From positions 43,328,963-43,392,962 of the forward strand of contig CM064421.1 in the NCBI GenBank assembly GCA_032690845.1: a DNA stretch of 64,000 nt, written 5' to 3'. Shown here piece by piece: positions 11,955-22,727 of this stretch (its first letter is position 1; every line of letters begins with the position of its first letter). The position numbers were made by a program, and so were the translations under genes. This DNA comes from Eleusine coracana subsp. coracana (taxonomy: Eukaryota > Streptophyta > Magnoliopsida > Poales > Poaceae). A model generated the notes under the pieces. It did not search any database, was not told the origin of the DNA, and saw nothing but the letters and a program-made list of their open reading frames with translations.

Positions 11955-12804
11955 GGTGCACCAGAGACGCGCCCACATATCGGATTCTCGGCACCTACAG
12001 AAGTGAGTACGCGGAACACGATTTATAAGTTTGATTGAAACGTTGTTCTTAACCTTGCGGCGCCTCGTGCTGCTGTTTTCCCGCGTAACAGAGTGCTACG
12101 AGTGCAGGGGAAAGCAGAAAACAAGCAGCCCAGTTTGCACCTGGTTGTAGCGCAGAATTCCATTGGATTGAAACCGTCTCCCATCCGCGCCCGCATGTAA
12201 CATATGCTATGTACAGCAACGCGTGAGCCGAATGGTGATGGTTAATGATGGGATCCTGTTTAACCAAATAAAAATGATGGAATCCTGAACTATTTGCTAA
12301 GGTAGTCGTTAGCATCAGTTTAGAGTAGACCAGTTCGAGGTGGATCTGCGGGCTGCGTCACTGGGCAATCAGGCGCATAAGCATAAATATATGTAGTATC
12401 TGCAATTTATATAGTGGTGGCCGTAGGTCAAAATCAGGGATAGACTCGGACCATAAAGTGTAATTGATGCCAAGGTCAATCAGATGCCAAACTGCCGAAT
12501 GGGTCAAGTCAGAAACAGGCTACTGCCGTACAGACAATTCGGTGATACGAAGAAATTTACAGCTGAAATTCTATCCATCGATTCCCTTGCCATGTCCCTG
12601 TGGGAGCGGACGTCTTCTCCGACGCTGATGCCAAGAACACGAGATTGTCTGTACGGCGCGCTCTGTACGTGTTCATGCTCCCCTCCCACTCTTACTGCGC
12701 CTACTTCGCTTTGTTCTCCCGCAACGACATCGAGAACCACCTTTCACGATGCCCATTTCGCTAGACTCATACGGTCGCGGACTCCGGCGCTATTGCCACC
12801 CGCC
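11955..12804. other. PERK upstream region and spacer
   Basis: Upstream sequence of the kinase gene, followed by about 500 bp without a recognisable gene. A plus-strand open frame starting at 12484 runs into the decayed glycosyltransferase copy but shows no family signature before about 12800. Confidence 0.4.
12021..12028 (-). promoter_or_regulatory. TATA-box candidate of the PERK gene
   Basis: On the minus strand the sequence reads TTATAAAT about 70 bp upstream of the chosen ATG. That spacing would give a short 5' leader of roughly 35-45 nt. This rests on position and sequence alone. Confidence 0.35.
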
Positions 12805-13140
12805 TCGCTGGCCACCCTTGCCCACGTCGTCTTCGTCATCGTCGCGTCCAACACACCACGTGGGCGAGGCGCCAGGTTCCTGCATGCGCTGGCAGCCGGG
12901 GGCGATGCGGGGCGACGTCTGCTTCGATGAGGAACCCTCCGGCGACTCCTCCGTCACTGATACCCTCACACCTTTGCCCGTTTCGTGGCGTTACAGCTGG
13001 ACCTGAAGGGTGACGTGTACGGCCTGCTCCCGGCGCACCCGCGGCGCCGCTGGTGTCGCTGCATCACGTCACCCCCGCCACAGCCCCACCTCCCCGGACT
13101 CGGTCAAGCGTCTGCACGCGGTAAGGTTCGTCGTGGCTCG
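12805..13140 (+). pseudogene. decayed Fringe-like glycosyltransferase fragment
   Basis: Pieces of the DUF604 glycosyltransferase lie here in three shifting frames. About 12805-12860 reads LATLAHVVFVIVASN, matching TTLSHVVFGIGAS of the intact copies. About 12885-12950 reads RWQPGAMRGDVCFDEEP, matching the WRPGQMRGHVWLDEEP block. About 13000-13055 reads LDLKGDVYGLLPAHP, the start of the exon-2 block, after which LVSLHH continues in another frame. Roughly 170 residues including the DxD site, plus most of the intron, are missing between the second and third pieces. The copy is therefore broken by a large deletion and several frameshifts. Its LDLKGDVYGLLP wording differs from all three intact genes, so it may come from a separate branch of the family. 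Confidence 0.75.
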
Positions 13141-13379
13141 TGGAGTCGTGGCCCCCAAAGGTTCAAAAACCATTGAAAATCAGTCGTTTTTTACTGTTTT
13201 TGATAAAACCCATTTGGTCCGGTTTCACCGGACATCCGGTTTGTCGTAAAAACCGATCCTATGTATTATAGTAAAAACGGTTTTTAATCGGTTTTATCAG
13301 TTTACCGACTGGTTTTTAGCGAGAAAAAAACGATTACGGTTTTTAAACCCTGGATGCATTATCATAGAACTGAGTAAGT

Positions 13380-13659
13380 GGATTGTGATTCAGGACAAAT
13401 CAATATTTGAATTTGAAAGGTTATTATGATGCTGATTGGCAAGTACTAGGGATGATCGCAGATTCATATTAGGGTATTGTATGTTTGTGAGAGGTAATTT
13501 TATTTCATGGTGAAGTAAGAAGCAAACAATAGTGTCCGGATCTACTACAAAGGCCGAGTATAGAACAATAACATTGACTCTATGTGAAATGATGTAACTA
13601 AAGTGTCTCTTGATGAGGCTTTGAATGTTGAGGAATGACACCATGTTGTTACACTGTGA
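13380..13659 (+). pseudogene. Ty1/copia polyprotein RNase H relic
   Basis: In two alternating frames with stops the sequence reads YYDADWQ and then FISW.SKKQTIVSGSTTKAEYRT, followed by LTLCEM and LLHCD. These correspond to the copia RNase H blocks around DADWAG, SWRSKKQ, S..EAEYRA and L.CDN. The relic stops at LHCD exactly where the hAT terminus starts at 13660; no continuation was found on the far side. The preceding stretch 13150-13345 is rich in GGTTTTT/AAAACC motifs and may belong to the same or another old element. Confidence 0.65.
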
Positions 13660-15384
13660 CAGGGCCGGATTTGGAAGGGCGCAAGTGGAGCGGCGGCTCT
13701 AGGCCCCGGATACTAGGGGCCCCTCCCCATTGCATGTATATGTATACATATACATCGGGGTAGTAGGCCGATGTGCAATTTGCTTAGTCCTAGTCCAGAC
13801 GTTAATCCAACTGTCCAAGCCTCAAGACAAAAAAAAAATGAAGCCCACGACTCGACGCAGGCCTGACTCCATGAGTTTGCTTGCCGGTTGCCTCTTCTTG
13901 GCTTCTTGCCTTGTGTAGTTATGATCGCCTACCGCCGCCTCTGAGACCTGCATATGCTTGTGGCTCCTATTGCTGGCACGATCACGCGAGTTGCCTTGCC
14001 AATATTTTCATCGTTGCATCACCGACGCCGTCTGCCGTCGTCGATCGCCGAGTCCGGCTGTGTCTGCGGTCTGTCAAGGGTATGTGCCTATGTCTCTATC
14101 TAATTTCTATCATATGTCTAATTCTAATGCCTGAACGATTTGGTTGTATTGTATGATTGAACATCGATTAACTGATTTTGATCATTTTGTTTTTTCTAAT
14201 TACAACTAATGTCAACTAGAAAGTATCCATCACTATGTGAAAAATGATGAAAAAGACAGCGACAAGAAGAGTTGATAGAATCACAAAAAGGAGCGATGGA
14301 TAAATTTGTTACAAGAAATACAAGCAGTTTAAGAAATCCAGATGAGTTAGTCATAGTCCCTATGGAGGAACAAACTAATCCTAATTTAGAAGACCATGAC
14401 TTGACATAAGATAATAATGACATCAATGTGGATGATGATAGTGTAAGTGATTATGAGAATATATTTAATTCATCTACTACAAAATTTGCTAGTGTTGATA
14501 AATAACTTGTTTTTATATCTGAGAAATTGGAATAGTCTTGATAACACAACTAGGAACATATTAGTGGAGAAGGGGCCTATAAGTGAAGGAAGCCTTGTAT
14601 TTCCAAAGGATGGGAACTCAAGACATTTTCGTATGCTCACTACTCTAGAAAAATGGACAATGGAGAGTTATATGAGAAAGTGGTTAGTTTATTCAAAGCA
14701 TATTGACAAAGCATTTTGTTTTTGCTGTAAGATTTTCAAAGCAAGCAATAGCAAAAGTTTATTGGCACATGATGGGTTTAGATATTGGAGGCATATCAGT
14801 GATAGGCTAACATAACATGAAACTAGTGTCGAGCATATCGCCAATATGGATGCTTGGAATGAACTAAGAGGTAGAATGAGCAACGGTGAAACAATCGACA
14901 AAGAAATACATCAACAAATTAAGAGGGAGAAAGAACGCATAAGGCAAGTTTTATTAAGAATAGTTCCTGTTGTGAAATTTCTTGGTAAACGTAGTTTGAC
15001 TTTTAGATAATCTAATGAGAAACTATACAATGATCAGAATGACAATTTTTATTCTTGTATAGAGATGATTGTAGAATTCGACTTGGTCATGTAGGACCAT
15101 CTTAGACGTATTCAAAACAAAGAGAGTCGATATCACGTCATCCAATTCAAGATAAGTTGATATCTCTTCTGACTTCTGATATTACAAAATCTATTATCAA
15201 GGTTGTTAAAGAGGTTAAATATTTTTCCATTATTCTTAACTATACTCCGAATGTGAGTTATCAAGAGCAAATGACTTTATTGGTTTGGTGTGTTGAGATT
15301 TCTAATGGCAACATAAAAATTCTTGAGTACTTTTTAGGTTTTTTGAAGGTGAATGACACATCTGGTTTGGGGCTTTTCAAAGTA

Positions 15385-18300
15385 CTAGTTACTATGCCCA
15401 TGCGGCACGCACCCGCCAAAATTTATTCACGCAACACATTTTGAGATAATTTTTATAATATTAAAAGTAAACTAAAATAAAAAAATAACAGATAATCATA
15501 CTTGGTCAAGTATATTTCAAGAGTTTGATATTGTATATATGTGAATTATATATCTTACTACAATTAGACTAAGTTTCATATTTTGATAATCAAATAAAAT
15601 AATTTCTTCCACTCAAATAATACATATACATCATTGGAATACATTTGGAACCATCCAATAACATAAGGTGGTTTTATGAATAATAAAGATAAAAATCTTA
15701 AACTAAAAATCAAGTCACCTATAATTTGTGACATCCTTCGGCCTTGGATCATCCACCCACTCATCTCATTTGTCATTTGATCAATACTCAAATCTCCTCC
15801 TAACTATCAGATTACTTCCTAGGTCCATATAATTAAGATCTGACCTAACATCAAGTCATGATGTTTATGCCATGAAATGTGTTCTACCTCTTAGCCCAAT
15901 TGTTTTTTCACCCATCTAGAATTGAAGTTAGGAATTATTTTTCTTCATATATTTCATGCAACATAAGCATTCCTTCTTTTGAAGCTGCCTAATTTCAACA
16001 TCCACCCATTATTTGCTATTCAACGTGACCCATCATCAAGAAGCCATCAGGAGAGGAAGTTCTTGACTCAAATTTTTTTTTTGAAAAGAACAACAAAAAT
16101 TAAAAAGAACAAAAATTTTTTTGCAACAAACAAAAAAATAATCCTCAATTTGAAGGGGAACAATACTATAATGGAGTTTGCTATTTCTCAGTTGACTGAA
16201 AATTGACATTGGTTCAATCGATAAGCTACGACCCTCCCATTGGTGGAACAAAGTGTGGTTCCCTAGTGAAACAACTGACCTCTTTACCGCAATCACACGA
16301 GTATATCATAGAAAAAGAACTCTCGTTATTGCAGACAATATTTTTTCTGTAGTGGCAAAAAAATTACATATGATAATTCTATGTTTTCATGGCAAACAAT
16401 AAGAAACATATTTTTTCATATTTTGTCCGTTTTCATCACGCTTCTCTAAAATAATCGTCATACCAAAGAACTCGGCAGCAACTATAAGTCATATCTACTG
16501 TCACCTAGTTTTGATGAACAAACATGTCACAAACAATTTCTAATCATAACAATGGCAATTTTCCAGGAAAAGTAAACTCTGTTGTATCATGTCACTCTCT
16601 GATATTCTAATCTAGAAACTACGTACCACCCAACGCACCACCACTAACTCTAAATCCAGCATACAATTAGGTGAAATAAATTATAACAGGTTAAGTAGTG
16701 CTATCAACCAGGTTCTATAGGATCCACCACCAAAGCATATCAAGAAAAATTATTCTTTAATGACGGTTAAACCTAACTGACAATTTGAAAAAAAAAAACA
16801 TGTCAAATAAAAACATTTCTACAATTTTTTTTCTCACTATTATCGTAAACTCAAGATAAAGAATAGATATCAAAAGGACAGATGAACGTAATCATGTTCT
16901 TTATGGTGATTTACCATGGGAGTATGGGACACACACGTAGATCAAGCACCTGAACAAAGAATAATAGAACAAAAGAAGAATCTGCATATTATCGTTTATT
17001 CAGTCTTCACAAACTCAATCTATTGCACATAATGGCATGATAAATTGTACTCGGACAATAGAAAGGGCTAAGAAAAATCTAGTCTTAGTGTGATTGACCA
17101 GGGAAAAAAGAGATGAAAGACACACAATTCACAGAATTCTAAAGCATAGACCTATGAGTTACAAAAAGATTGCTAGCGTGAATTGTTGATGAAAGGTGTG
17201 GTTTCATTCTTGTAGTTGCAAAGAACTCACACATGCAAGGAACGAAGATAACAATTAAATAGTGGAAGATTACCCTAGTATGAGCAACCTGTTAGATGAA
17301 AGGATGTTTATAACAACAATGCATGGAACAGGGGCAAGCACATAATTTGTTCAGATCTCAAATACGCCAAATAATTATAATGTAGATATAGACCAAAAAC
17401 CTTCAAATGCATAAGAGAAAGAGATACTTCATGTACTTGTGAAATATATTTAGAAGCTTTCCCAGAAGAATCATACTATATGATGTAATTGACTTTTGGA
17501 AAGTCGAAGCCCTGATAGAACCATTGGTAGATACAAGAATAGCAGAATTTTCAGAACCAAAACAAAAAAATGACTTATTGTGTTTCTCCTGGTCCATGCT
17601 ACCAAACAGAACACTTTATAGCTAAGAAATTTTTGCTTCTTATCAATATCAAGTTGCAGCCCATGACTCCACTCAAGTTGGCTGAGTATTGTATGATGGA
17701 AATCTACAGTCACAGGTTGATATAGAAGCAATAACCTACAAAATGATTCAATGTAATACAGAATAGTTTCTACTCAAAGTTGCAAGTAGAACTTAGAGTT
17801 AAAATTTTATGGTATAATGAAACAGTAAAACTCGAACAGCTTCAAAGATATGCAACTCACCTTCTAGACGACTTGTCTTTCAAATAGAGAGAACGGTAAG
17901 AAAAATCGTAAGCCTCAAACCACATGAAACTGTAAAGGAAGCTTGTTACCATTTATGTAAAGATGACAAGTATGAACCTAAGAATAGTTTAAAGAAAACA
18001 ACCAGCTACCTTTAATATACTGTTGGGCCAACTGTACAGGAAGCTTGTAAATTGTAATCATCATGATCATATTCCACCAAGGTATTTTTCTTACCATGAT
18101 TTTCGTCCTCTTCATCATCAGATAATAGAGAAGTATGGTTTTTTTTCTAACATGTTGGATTGCTTCTTTTGAACATCAAGGCCAATCATCAACTGGGTTC
18201 CTCAAACTAATTTTTGCTAACATATTCACATACATGTCAAGAGTTACAGATAAGAGAAGATTTTGCCCTTGCGTACTCTCCATTTTGTTTTTATGTTTTT

Positions 18301-19382
18301 TGATCAGGTACGCCACTCATTGTACTCAAGTGCTCTAGCATATCTTCTACTGCTTTTGTTAAACCAAGTTCAAGGATGTTGCATGAACATAATCAACAAT
18401 GTGGAAAAAGTTGTGTCCGCAAGATAAGAAATCTTATTTGAAAACCAAACGATGTATATGGCAAAAGTTGTGTCCGCAAGTTCAAAAATGCTACGTGAGT
18501 ATATTCAGCAATATGGCAAAAGTTATCCGTAAGACAAAAAAAAAATCTTATTTGGAAGTCGAATGTTGTATATGGCCTATCGAACGCAAATTTGAATAAG
18601 CAGAAAAGACGAACTGAAATCTGACCTTTGAGATATTTCATCGAGCACCTTGGGTGCACTATCCATGGAGGTGTTGCTGGCTTGGTCCTGGGTGGGGGAG
18701 ACGCCAAGCACACCTGCTGGAGGCGTGGGGGGATAGAGGAAGAAGCCACCGGAGTCGAGCCTGCCGTATCCACCGCCTGCTCCCTATTCTTGCTCACCGG
18801 TGCAATAGGGTGGATGGCTGCACCTCGTTAGGGCCACGCCAGGTGCCGATGAGGCTGCACCAAGCTCGTCCATGGCGTCCATGGCTCTGTCATGGCCGCT
18901 CCTCGATGGGGAACAGCGAGGCTGGGGCAGGCAAAGCTAGGTGTCCGGCGAAGCCATGGCGTGCTGCGAGGAACTCAAGCCAGGTCCTCCTCACCACCTA
19001 GCCGCCTCCCGACAGGGTCCGCCGCCTCGACCAGATTGCCGCCCGTCGATTCAGTTGCTGCTGCTTGGACTCGCGAATGGAGCAAGGTGCAGGCAGAAGT
19101 TGTGAGTGAAGGACAGAGGCGGCGCAGATCGTGCGAGGGCAGAGCGCAGCAGAAGGGCAAATTATCGAGCAAAGGAAAGGGGAGAGAACTTTGGAAGGGC
19201 ACGCGACGATTGTGGGCGGTTACGTGTGAGCGGGTAGATTTTAGGTGGGTGTGAAAAGATTAAATTTCACCGATGACATATAACTGATAAGGTGTTATTG
19301 AGGTGAAGGATTTTCCTCAACCACAAATCTTACTATTGAATGGGGTGGATCCAATTTAATCCGAGCGCCTGCTGAGTATAGA
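15385..19382 (-). mobile_element. non-autonomous Helitron inserted in the hAT element
   Basis: On the minus strand the 3' terminus reads GGCATAGTAACTAG with host T next. A TGCC/GGCA stem with a five-base loop ends about ten bases before CTAG, as in Helitrons. The 5' end candidate is TCTATACTCAGCAGG (19382 downward). The base before it is T rather than the usual A, and about 50 bp between 19383 and the next transposase codons are unexplained, so the 5' border is uncertain. No Rep/helicase coding is visible. The minus strand holds exon-like pieces that may be captured host gene fragments: at about 18666-18610 an ATG opens MDSAPKVLDEISQ before a GT donor, and at about 18130-18040 it reads LLSDDEEDENHGKKNTLVEYDHDD. 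The plus-strand GC-rich block at 18640-19250 contrasts with the AT-rich rest. Confidence 0.6.
18399..18580. repeat. degenerate tandem repeat inside the Helitron
   Basis: The block ATGGCAAAAGTTGTGTCCGC and the following AAATCTTATTTG recur in partly degraded copies beginning near 18399, 18454 and 18512. Non-coding minisatellite-like sequence. Confidence 0.6.
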
Positions 19383-19670
19383 AATTATTTGGTGGGCTAA
19401 TTGATTGTAGGGATTCGTTCTTTATTAGTTTAGAATTGATTGATTCGATGAAGTCTTTTGATCTTAATATTGATGATATCAGGGATCAAGGTTATGACAA
19501 CGACTCTAATATGAAGTGAAAACATCAGAGAATGCAAAAACTGTTGCTTGACATTAATCCAAGAGACTTATATATGTCATGTGCTTGTCATAGTCTTAAC
19601 TTTACACTTTATGATATGGCTACTTGTGCCAAAGCTTCTATCACTTTTGGAATTGTGCAAAATACATACT

Positions 19671-19753
19671 CCACATAATAAATGAATATGAACACATATC
19701 CAAGATGGATTTTTTAACATGGGAGTAATTACATATGGGAGTAAAATAGAATT

Positions 19754-19809
<56 letters not shown>

Positions 19810-20175
19810 GCCTTTTTCCTACTTCTAGGAGTAGCTACTACTACGTGTGTATCTCACAATCTAAAGAGTATCATTACATATTTGAGGTTTCTAAATTAAA
19901 TATATAATCATCCTAAAAGGTATATGTACATACTCACTTTTATTTTGTTGGGATACATAAAATATAAAGACATACTCACTTTTATATAGTAGTAAATATG
20001 ATATATGTTCATATGCTTATAACTAGAAGACCATTTAAAATTGTTTATACTTATCGCTCTCAAAAATTTTATTTTAAATATGTGTATATACTTAAAATAA
20101 TAAATAAGTATGAACGCATACCAAGGTGGATTTTTTAACATGGGAGTAACTACACTTGGGAGTAAAATAAATTTT

Positions 20176-20249
<74 letters not shown>
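19671..20249. mobile_element. Micron-like element flanked by (TA)n, plus a second truncated copy
   Basis: A ~370-bp segment (about 19807-20177) is bounded on both sides by long (TA)n tracts, about 19757-19806 and 20178-20249. That is the layout described for Micron, a rice element that sits in TA microsatellites. The last ~85 bp before the right tract (GGATTTTTTAACATGGGAGT, then GGGAGTAAAATA) occur again just before the left tract at about 19675-19756. A truncated second copy therefore lies in direct tandem. Whole block inserted between transposase residues GIVQNTYS and FSGSTKR. The name is from layout and memory, not from a database match. Confidence 0.55.
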
Positions 20250-20254
<5 letters not shown>

Positions 20255-20373
20255 TGGCTCCACCAAAAGATAGAAGGTTTTGCTAAACAATGTTCCAAGT
20301 TTAACAGTAAAATCGTTGTCCAATACTAATTCGGAGAGCCAGATCAAAAGCATTCAAACCATCAGATTTCAGC

Positions 20374-21419
20374 TGCATGTCGTGCCACCGCCGGCCCGTC
20401 ATGTTCTACCTGGAGCATTTCTTGAGACAGGAACCATATCGTTCACTGTTCTGGACTAGAGAAATGCTCCGGGTACACCTTTGAAACTCATGCTAGTTTT
20501 CACAAGAAGAAAAAAAGGTGTAGCAGAACAATGCTCGTTTGGTTATACGGTTTTGACTCAGGCTCCACGGAGGCAGTGCTAGCTGCAGAGTGTGGAGTGC
20601 CGAGGAAGAGGACACACTGAACATCGAATTAGGGCTGGTAAAGATTCAAAATTTTAAACTAGATCTGCTGAGGACCGGACAAAAAAGAACTGAAATTTTA
20701 TTCGATTATTTTTGACCTGAAAATGATTAAGGACTGGTTAGGATGGTCGATGTGTACCAGTGTAAGCTTAATGAGGCAGGTGTATTTGCCATCAGAAAAC
20801 GGTTTTATATCTGATCTATGTGGAGTGATTGCCGCGCAATTACACTAGGCTCCATTGTAGTGCATGCGACTTACCGAGTACCGACAGTTAGACCCTTTCC
20901 TTACAAGTTTTACCTATAGCTAGCTCAACTTGCAAATTGGAATCGGTCTTTGCATGCTGATGAGCATAATTAGCTGGCGATTCCTACTCATGGTCAGCCT
21001 AAAAGTGTTGTCAAGCCGTGAGTTCTGCTCTACAGTGATGCAGCGAGGAAAAAAAAAAGACGCTTCCAATGGTTCCACGTGATTCCCAACTGTGGCACTA
21101 TAGCGTGGAACCGTGTACAATGAGCAATTTGAAAAAGAGAATCCAGGCGTGGAAGCGTGTACAATGTAACTTGCTACATTGATAGCTAATTTGAAAACAA
21201 AATAGTATGTGACATACGTTGTTTTAGGATTGGTTATGTCCGAAATCCAATCACATTCAGGGATATGACCAACAATGGTTTTCAGGTATACATCCAGTTT
21301 TATAGTCTTTTTATTCTTTTATAAAGAACTACATCTAATTCTTTCCTCCGTCTATACATGTCACAGTTTTCTTGGCTTAAGAAGGGAGCTTAGTTATTGA
21401 CAAATATTTTCCCATGGTT

Positions 21420-21473
<54 letters not shown>

Positions 21474-22727
21474 CTTGGCTTAAGAACGAAGCTGCCTTAG
21501 CTTTGAGTGGTTGGCCTGGTAATGCTACGCAACCTGAGAATCCATCCACAAACATCGATTTCTACTAAAATCAATTTGTTCTTAAACAAAGGGTTTAGAA
21601 AGTCAATGAGGTGTTCTTAAAGACTGCTTTTAGAGAACGTCCATACTTAGTAGTTAACCCTTCTTGGGTTAAAATACGAAGAGCTAGATTTGAGGAATTA
21701 TTTGATTAAATTCAGATATTGTTTTACGGCTAGTATGTATCCTATCGCTCATATACACATATACTCGCACTAGCATATACTCACTCCTATGTGTCTTCAT
21801 TGGGGGTGGGGTTGGACAATTGTTGCTAAGTTTTTCAAAATTATTGAACCAATTTCAGAGAGGCTTGGAGTTTTAGAAGTTGCTGAGCTAGTTTAATAAA
21901 CTACTGTTAGGTTGGACATATATTAGAGTCTTCAGGTTTTATAATTTGTTAAACTAGTTTAATAAATCATTGCCCAATTAGGATTTACAAAATAATTGAA
22001 GTAAAACTCACGTTCAAAAATTGTTTTCTACATCCAAAAATCCAATCCCTCGTCATTACTGACCTAGCTTTTTTTTTTTAATCTTTGATGATTATTGTAA
22101 AGCAAAGTAGCGTTATAACACCTGCTAACCATATAAAATTACAAATGTATTTTTCAAATCATATTTATAAAATTAAAATTTTCAAAATTTCTAATAGTTC
22201 AAGTTTCACAAATGCAACAAAATAAGACACGACATTGGTTCTCAAGGGCAAGACATTAACATATTAATCAAAGACAAGAACTAAAAACATCCACCACCAC
22301 GTAAAAAAAACATCCATACTGGCTGCACAGATATGGACAAACCACAAGTTCGATCTCTTGGGAGTTTTAAGAAATTGAAGAACAGGTTTCTAGACTTGTC
22401 AAATATGAAATATGCAGTGGACTCACTCACTCTTGTGCAGTTCAGAAAAAGTGTTAGTACATCAAATTTAAGATGTATTAGTCTTTTGGAAGTAACAATA
22501 AGTAAAGTGGACTCAATAGTATTATAGAAATTCTCAGATCTCTATAAGAATCCATGGTAGCAACCCGAGAGGGAGAGACTAGCGTAACGTTCCACTCCAT
22601 ACACGCACCAATTCCACCTCTCGACAGCCCATCGCCACTGTTTGTTCCAAAAGAACGGCTTGCTCTCACGCCATCTGAAACCGTCGCTGGAGCATCGGAA
22701 AGGCGGTGGCGATCGTGGTAGGAACGC
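20374..22727. other. intergenic spacer
   Basis: No supported gene between the hAT remnant and the second intact glycosyltransferase. It contains the (CT)n tract described separately and AT-rich sequence. The immediate upstream region of the glycosyltransferase (about 22500-22727) becomes GC-richer. Confidence 0.5.
21422..21470. repeat. (CT)n microsatellite
   Basis: About 24 uninterrupted CT units. The tract lies between two direct copies of TTTTCTTGGCTTAAGAA, one at about 21367 and one immediately after the tract. Confidence 0.95.

Larger units (their letters stand above)
13660..20373 (+). mobile_element. degenerate hAT-type transposon with interrupted transposase
   Basis: Starts with the hAT-like end CAGGGCCGGATTTGG at 13660. 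A TTF/ZMYM1-like transposase follows in three collinear pieces. Piece 1, about 14215-15384: WLVYSKHIDKAFCFCCKIF, then HDGFRYWRHISDRL, DHLRRIQN, QEQMTLLVWCVEIS and FLGFLKVNDTSGLGLF. Piece 2, about 19430-19670: SFDLNIDDIRDQGYDN, LYMSCACHSLN, GIVQNTYS. Piece 3, about 20250-20373: FSGSTKR.KVLLNNVPSLTV, KSIQTIRFQL. Several in-frame stops are present, and the catalytic C-terminal half and the 3' terminus are missing. The gap between pieces 1 and 2 is a Helitron; the gap between 2 and 3 is a Micron-like/(TA)n insertion. Removing both restores the order of a single transposase. The element is dead. Confidence 0.8.
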
